In this document: positions 36,944-38,549 of the stretch, in pieces | How the letters are laid out: the number at the start of each line of letters is the position of its first letter | Position numbering within the stretch: position 1 is the stretch's first letter | DNA from: Marinomonas vulgaris | Lineage (GTDB): Bacteria; Pseudomonadota; Gammaproteobacteria; Pseudomonadales; Marinomonadaceae | Direction of reading: 5' to 3' | Assembly (NCBI RefSeq): GCF_018145875.1 | Contig: NZ_JAGSSV010000026.1 | Coordinates: forward strand, 1-38,549 | Length of the DNA stretch: 38,549 nt | Notes under the pieces: generated by a model | Databases searched by the model: none | The model's input: only the letters and a program-made list of their open reading frames with translations | Told to the model about the DNA's origin: nothing | Translations under genes and position numbers: made by a program

Positions 36944-37489
36944 CTACCACATAAGGTCATCAGGTATCTGGAAATCTGCGTAAGGGTCATCTTCGACACT
37001 TTCCACACGATTATTGCATACCAGCACATACGACTCATCTCGCTCAGAGATTTTTACAGCAACAGGCTCAGGGATAAGCTCATATGAGTCAAAGAGTTTC
37101 ACAATCGCCAAACGCCCTGCACTTAAGTCATTATGCATTGACTGACTAATATAAAGCTTCTTCACTTTTTTGTCGTCTGTGAAGTGGTAAGCAATGTCAC
37201 CATCTTCTTTTCGAATACGATTTTGCTCAATCATTTGTCGAATTTGAGCTTGAACCGCTTTTTGTTCAGCTAACTTTTGGCGTTCTAAATTTAATATTCT
37301 GTCTTTTTCTATTTTTTCATCTCGCTGACGCTTTAATTCTGCTTGGCGTTCACTGCCATCATCAGCGCTTGCTTTGCCTTTTTTAACTTTCTGCTTGTGC
37401 TGCAGTGTCTCTGCTTTTAGCTTTTTGACCTTTTTTTTATCAACCAGGCCAGCGCCCAATAGCTGCTCCTGTAATGATTTGACCGCCAT
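36944..37489 (-). CDS. DUF2058 family protein (YaiL-like)
   Basis: Conserved gammaproteobacterial nucleoprotein/ribosome-associated family of unknown role. The 181-aa chain begins MAVKSLQEQLLGAGLVDKKK. A long charged helix follows (about 20-95, Lys/Gln/Glu-rich, likely coiled coil), then a compact C-terminal domain. The C-terminus PDDLMW is typical. The start at 37489 is fixed by GGAGG 5-6 bases upstream; the reading from 37513 is not needed. A perfect 17-base palindrome (37553-37569) lies about 65 bases before the start. Confidence 0.88.
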   Translation of the reverse strand: MAVKSLQEQLLGAGLVDKKKVKKLKAETLQHKQKVKKGKASADDGSERQAELKRQRDEKIEKDRILNLERQKLAEQKAVQAQIRQMIEQNRIRKEDGDIAYHFTDDKKVKKLYISQSMHNDLSAGRLAIVKLFDSYELIPEPVAVKISERDESYVLVCNNRVESVEDDPYADFQIPDDLMW

Positions 37490-37552
37490 ATATCCTCCAG
37501 AAAACCAGATCAACGATTGCTAACTATGACTATAGAAACTACGTTATGTGTG

Positions 37553-37569
37553 TTTATACTAAGTATAAA
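37553..37569. promoter_or_regulatory. 17-base palindrome upstream of the DUF2058 gene
   Basis: TTTATACT-A-AGTATAAA, a perfect dyad about one centre base. It contains TATACT on the minus strand, which could be a -10 box, so it may be promoter and operator at once. Confidence 0.35.
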
Positions 37570-37574
37570 AACAA

Positions 37575-37601
37575 AAAAAGCGACTTTAAAAGTCGCTTTT
37601 T
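37575..37601. terminator. Intrinsic terminator of the cold-shock gene
   Basis: AAAAAGCGACTT (37575-37586) pairs perfectly with AAGTCGCTTTTT (37590-37601). A second small stem (GCTGAGA/TCTCAGC, 37614-37630) lies between it and the stop codon. Confidence 0.85.
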
Positions 37602-37639
37602 ATCATTCGCACCGCTGAGAAACTCTCAGCAACGTTTCC

Positions 37640-37849
37640 TTATAAAGGAGTAACGTTTTGAGCTTCAGGGCCTTTTTTGCCTTGAGCTACTTGGAATTCA
37701 ACTTTTTGGCCTTCAGCCAAAGTTTTGAAACCAGAAGTGTTGATTGCAGAGAAATGAACGAAAACGTCAGGACCTGAATCTTGAGTGATGAAACCGAAAC
37801 CTTTAGTTTCGTTGAAAAATTTTACTGTACCAGTTACTACGTCAGACAT
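37640..37849 (-). CDS. Cold-shock domain protein (CspA family)
   Basis: A 69-aa single-domain OB-fold RNA chaperone. RNP-1 (KGFGFIT) and RNP-2 (VFVHFSA) are both intact. AGGA lies 9 bases before the ATG. No strong promoter can be placed; the leader carries a stem (37882-37904). Whether it is cold-induced or constitutive cannot be told; several paralogues are usual in such genomes. Confidence 0.95.
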   Translation of the reverse strand: MSDVVTGTVKFFNETKGFGFITQDSGPDVFVHFSAINTSGFKTLAEGQKVEFQVAQGKKGPEAQNVTPL

Positions 37850-37881
37850 GTCTGTTTATCCTGTAGGTTAAGTTAATTTAT

Positions 37882-37904
37882 ACGTAAGCGTTAATCGCAT
37901 ACGT
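37882..37904 (-). promoter_or_regulatory. Stem in the cold-shock gene leader
   Basis: ACGTAAGCG (37882-37890) and CGCATACGT (37896-37904): 9-bp arms with one mismatch and a TTAAT loop. About 33-55 bases before the csp start. Cold-shock mRNAs of this family often have structured leaders. Confidence 0.45.
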
Positions 37905-38143
37905 TATAGTGCTAAAAAAACTCGGTATTACTTATGACTTAACAGGACCGAACATACTAACGTACTATTCGCAACTCTGGACATAAATATTGCCAACTCT
38001 TTTAAACGAAATTGATTGTAGACTGCTTAATACCATAAGGTCAACGATAGTTTTACATAAAACTCAAAAAGTATTGTTTAAAATAGCACCTATACTCGAA
38101 ATACCCACAGAACACTCTCGAACTAGTATTCAATACAGCCTTA

Positions 38144-38167
38144 TACCCACATTTTTTAATGTAGGTA
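38144..38167. repeat. Dyad next to the -35 of the RNA candidate
   Basis: TACCCACATT (38144-38153) and AATGTAGGTA (38158-38167) with a TTTT loop, one mismatch. It abuts the -35 at 38168, a natural place for an activator site. Confidence 0.4.
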
Positions 38168-38196
38168 TTGTAATTGGTGTTTTATTGTACTAAATT
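38168..38196 (+). promoter_or_regulatory. Promoter of a candidate small RNA
   Basis: TTGTAA (38168-38173), a 17-base spacer and TAAATT (38191-38196). The expected start, about 7-8 bases further, falls on the first base of the stem at 38204. Confidence 0.5.
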
Positions 38197-38203
38197 ATTT
38201 CTA

Positions 38204-38300
38204 GACAGAGGGCAAAGGGATTTGCCATTCCCCTAGGATTGGGGCTCTGTCCACTTTTCATGATGAACCCGAGCTGCATGGATGCAGCGGAAAACTTCCC
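38204..38300 (+). ncRNA. Candidate structured small RNA with GGA loops (CsrB/RsmY-like)
   Basis: P1 is GACAGAG (38204-38210) with CTCTGTC (38245-38251). Inside, P2 is GGCAAA/TTTGCC with loop GGGA (38211-38226), and P3 is CCCC/GGGG with loop TAGGATT (38230-38244). Downstream a hairpin GCTGC/GCAGC holds ATGGAT (38273-38288), and GGAA/TTCC forms a small stem (38289-38299). Three successive loops carry GGA, the CsrA/RsmA binding core, and two fit ANGGA. The 3' end is unknown, since no clear terminator follows. It could also be a riboswitch-like leader or an old mobile-element end. Confidence 0.4.
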
Positions 38301-38423
38301 TTGCACGACCAAACTACTCTCATCGCACTTAAATAATCTTATTTGTTTAATATACCTAAGCATCAAATCAGGTCAATGAGCCTCTGACACTGACACAATT
38401 GGAACAACCCAGCTAGCGTGCCT

Positions 38424-38487
38424 CTTGTTATGTCATTTACTTGCGCCTGTCTCGTCCCTCGACGCGTCAGCATAAATGACAAACAAG
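38424..38487. repeat. Long near-perfect inverted repeat
   Basis: CTTGTTaTGTCATTTA (38424-38439) pairs with TAAATGACAAACAAG (38473-38487): 15 pairs with a single bulged base. The 33-base interior has a short CGTC/GACG stem (38452-38463). No T run on either side. Confidence 0.6.
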
Positions 38488-38549
38488 AAGCGCTTTGTTA
38501 CTCAGGCGGTAACGTCGACCTGTCAAAACAAACCAGATCAATTCGTCTC

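Larger units (their letters stand above)
37850..38549. other. 700-base stretch with no convincing protein gene
   Basis: The only frame of note (TTG 37990 to 38193, 67 codons) lacks a ribosome-binding site. Content: csp leader (37850 to about 37950), AT-rich sequence to 38200, a promoter and structured RNA candidate (38168-38300), and a long inverted repeat (38424-38487). Confidence 0.6.

Noticed and set aside
37990..38193. 67-codon plus-strand frame beginning TTG
   Set aside because: No ribosome-binding site, AT-rich region, unusual composition, and it runs into the dyad and promoter at 38144-38196. Treated as chance.
38204..38251. Known riboswitch (c-di-GMP type I, SAM, TPP)
   Set aside because: The stretch GGGCAAAGG loosely recalls the GEMM motif and GATGAACCC recalls SAM leaders, but the rest of each consensus is missing.
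38200..38549. tmRNA, RNase P RNA or 6S RNA at the right edge
   Set aside because: No tRNA-like ends with CCA, no tag frame and no recognisable RNase P or 6S core sequence.

Overview
The window looks like chromosomal backbone from a moderate-GC marine gammaproteobacterium of the Oceanospirillales/Pseudomonadales type. Marinomonas is my best guess, from gene order and protein style rather than from any search. Support comes from syntenic blocks typical of the class: tyrS next to an M23 peptidase and an apparent rRNA-operon promoter, lptM-lysA-dapF-DUF484-HAD, argH divergent from hemCDXY, hemA-prfA-prmC, lolB-ispE-prs-rplY-pth-ychF, and bamD divergent from rluD-pgeF-clpB. No prophage, insertion sequence, CRISPR array or defence cassette is visible.

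Layout. At 1-200 a stringent-type promoter points leftward off the window, just downstream of tyrS, probably into a 16S rRNA gene outside the window. 206-3433 holds tyrS, an M23 endopeptidase and thioredoxin. 3537-7145 (minus strand) is a tight lysine/diaminopimelate operon, lptM-lysA-dapF-DUF484-HAD. The DUF484 and HAD genes overlap by ATGA, so the xerC gene usually found between them is absent. 7323-8195 is an unrecognised membrane-anchored acidic protein. argH (minus) and hemC-hemD-hemX-hemY (plus) follow. 14236-17115 holds a bile-acid/Na+ symporter-like permease, a tiny ORF, yaaA and prmC. prfA and hemA (minus) continue the haem and translation-release theme. From 19721 to 26366 the plus strand carries a TPR lipoprotein, lolB, ispE, prs, rplY, pth and ychF.

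A tRNA array Gln-Met-Gln-Met-Gln lies at 26480-26938 behind one promoter. It is followed by a small outer-membrane beta-barrel gene. clpB, pgeF and rluD (minus) face bamD (plus). 33289-35251 has a glutathione S-transferase-like gene, a short DTW-domain protein and a fumarylacetoacetate-hydrolase-family enzyme. The right end has a general porin, a DUF2058 protein and a cold-shock protein.

The last 700 bases have no convincing protein gene but are rich in structure. A promoter at 38168-38196 would start an RNA exactly at a three-way-junction fold (38204-38251). Two of its loops, and the loop of the next hairpin, carry GGA, as in CsrA/RsmA-sequestering RNAs. A long near-perfect inverted repeat lies at 38424-38487. 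This is the most interesting unexplained part of the window. The remaining genes are mostly housekeeping: peptidoglycan and lysine precursors, tetrapyrrole synthesis, translation, outer-membrane assembly and stress response.
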